Notes under the pieces: generated by a model | Seen by the model: only the letters and a program-made list of their open reading frames with translations | Told to the model about the DNA's origin: nothing | Database searches by the model: none | Shown here: positions 63,807 to 64,000 of the stretch, piece by piece | How positions within the stretch are numbered: the stretch's first letter is position 1 | How the letters are laid out: each line of letters starts with the position of its first letter | Assembly (NCBI RefSeq): GCF_900129565.1 | Contig: NZ_FQWD01000001.1 | Span: 62,001 to 126,000, forward strand | Direction: 5' to 3' | From: Marisediminitalea aggregata | GTDB taxonomy: Bacteria; Pseudomonadota; Gammaproteobacteria; Enterobacterales; Alteromonadaceae | Length of the DNA: 64,000 bases | Program-made: the position numbers and the translations under genes

Positions 63807-64000
63807 ATGCGTATCGACAAGCTAATCCAGGTAGTATTGCTACTTGCCTTTCCAGCCAGCATCCATGCTCATTCATCGCTTAACAACAATAGCTCAACAC
63901 TTTCGGAAGGTATTCGTACAGACGTTTCACTTACCAAAGACCACTTTCTGCAAACAGGTGTGCCACCAGGAGAACTGAAAGGTCCGTTCGAATTTAAGAG
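63807..64000 (+). CDS. Exported protein, 5' part only
   Basis: First 64 codons of a gene cut by the right edge. ATG 63807 follows AGGA eight bases upstream. The signal peptide MRIDKLIQVVLLLAFPASIH ends near the AxA-like site HAH. The mature part SSLNNNSSTLSEGIRTDV shows no recognised domain. Divergent from the DUF2164 gene. Confidence 0.7.
   Translation, partial: MRIDKLIQVVLLLAFPASIHAHSSLNNNSSTLSEGIRTDVSLTKDHFLQTGVPPGELKGPFEFK

Overview
The window is a dense stretch of a Gram-negative gammaproteobacterial chromosome. It most resembles a marine member of the Alteromonadales (Alteromonas/Aestuariibacter-like), judged from protein similarity to known families and gene order, not from a database search. 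Supporting signs are the order mutL-miaA-hfq-hflX-hflK-hflC, a very large TonB-dependent receptor, an OprF-like OmpA protein with thrombospondin type-3 repeats, Rsd, an Hfq-type chaperone and many exported proteins. No rRNA, tRNA, CRISPR array, IS element or integrase was seen.

Layout. 0-9 kb: end of a lipoprotein gene, a secreted lipase with its membrane chaperone, a glutathione transferase, ubiG, a membrane diguanylate cyclase, a DUF4112 gene coupled to hemH, and an AbgT transporter. 9.2-21.6 kb: a long housekeeping block on the minus strand (amiB, mutL, miaA, hfq, hflX, hflK, hflC; tsaE and nnr), divergent queG, then hemE. 21.7-28.8 kb: a TPP-riboswitch operon thiD-thiO-thiS-thiG-thiE-thiF-tenA-transporter, preceded on the far side by an orphan terminator that may end a small RNA. 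28.9-31.8 kb: an IDO/PrnB-like haem protein with a kynureninase-like PLP enzyme and a divergent Lrp regulator, a candidate tryptophan or indole catabolic unit. 31.8-36.0 kb: nudC, rsd, zur, a CheX-like gene, yjbQ and an OmpA porin. 36.2-38.6 kb: an exported MetX-like hydrolase and dnaB.

38.6-53.1 kb is the accessory region. It separates dnaB from rplI, which are neighbours in many gammaproteobacteria. It holds an exported NHL protein, a 59-residue membrane protein, a TonB-dependent receptor paired with a 1216-residue surface lipoprotein, an ECF sigma/anti-sigma/DUF4097 operon, a MOSC protein, a gamma-glutamylcyclotransferase-like protein, and a GH108 muramidase with a holin. A decayed copy of the 3' end of the DUF4097 gene, terminator included, lies at 40.5 kb in the same orientation as the intact copy at 48.3 kb. 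The receptor/lipoprotein pair therefore sits between two direct repeats.

53.1-64 kb: the ribosomal operon rpsF-rpsR-rplI (no priB), a small membrane protein, a 1476-residue multi-pass protein with Cache-like regions, LysE and EamA transporters, rluF, an exported TPR/TonB-C protein, a DUF2164 gene and the start of an exported protein.

Several genes work together: lipase with chaperone; the thiazole, HMP-salvage and coupling steps of thiamine synthesis under one riboswitch; HflK/HflC with HflX and Hfq; the receptor with the lipoprotein; and sigma with anti-sigma and DUF4097. Start codons were revised where a Shine-Dalgarno sequence or family length argued for it; several genes use TTG or GTG.
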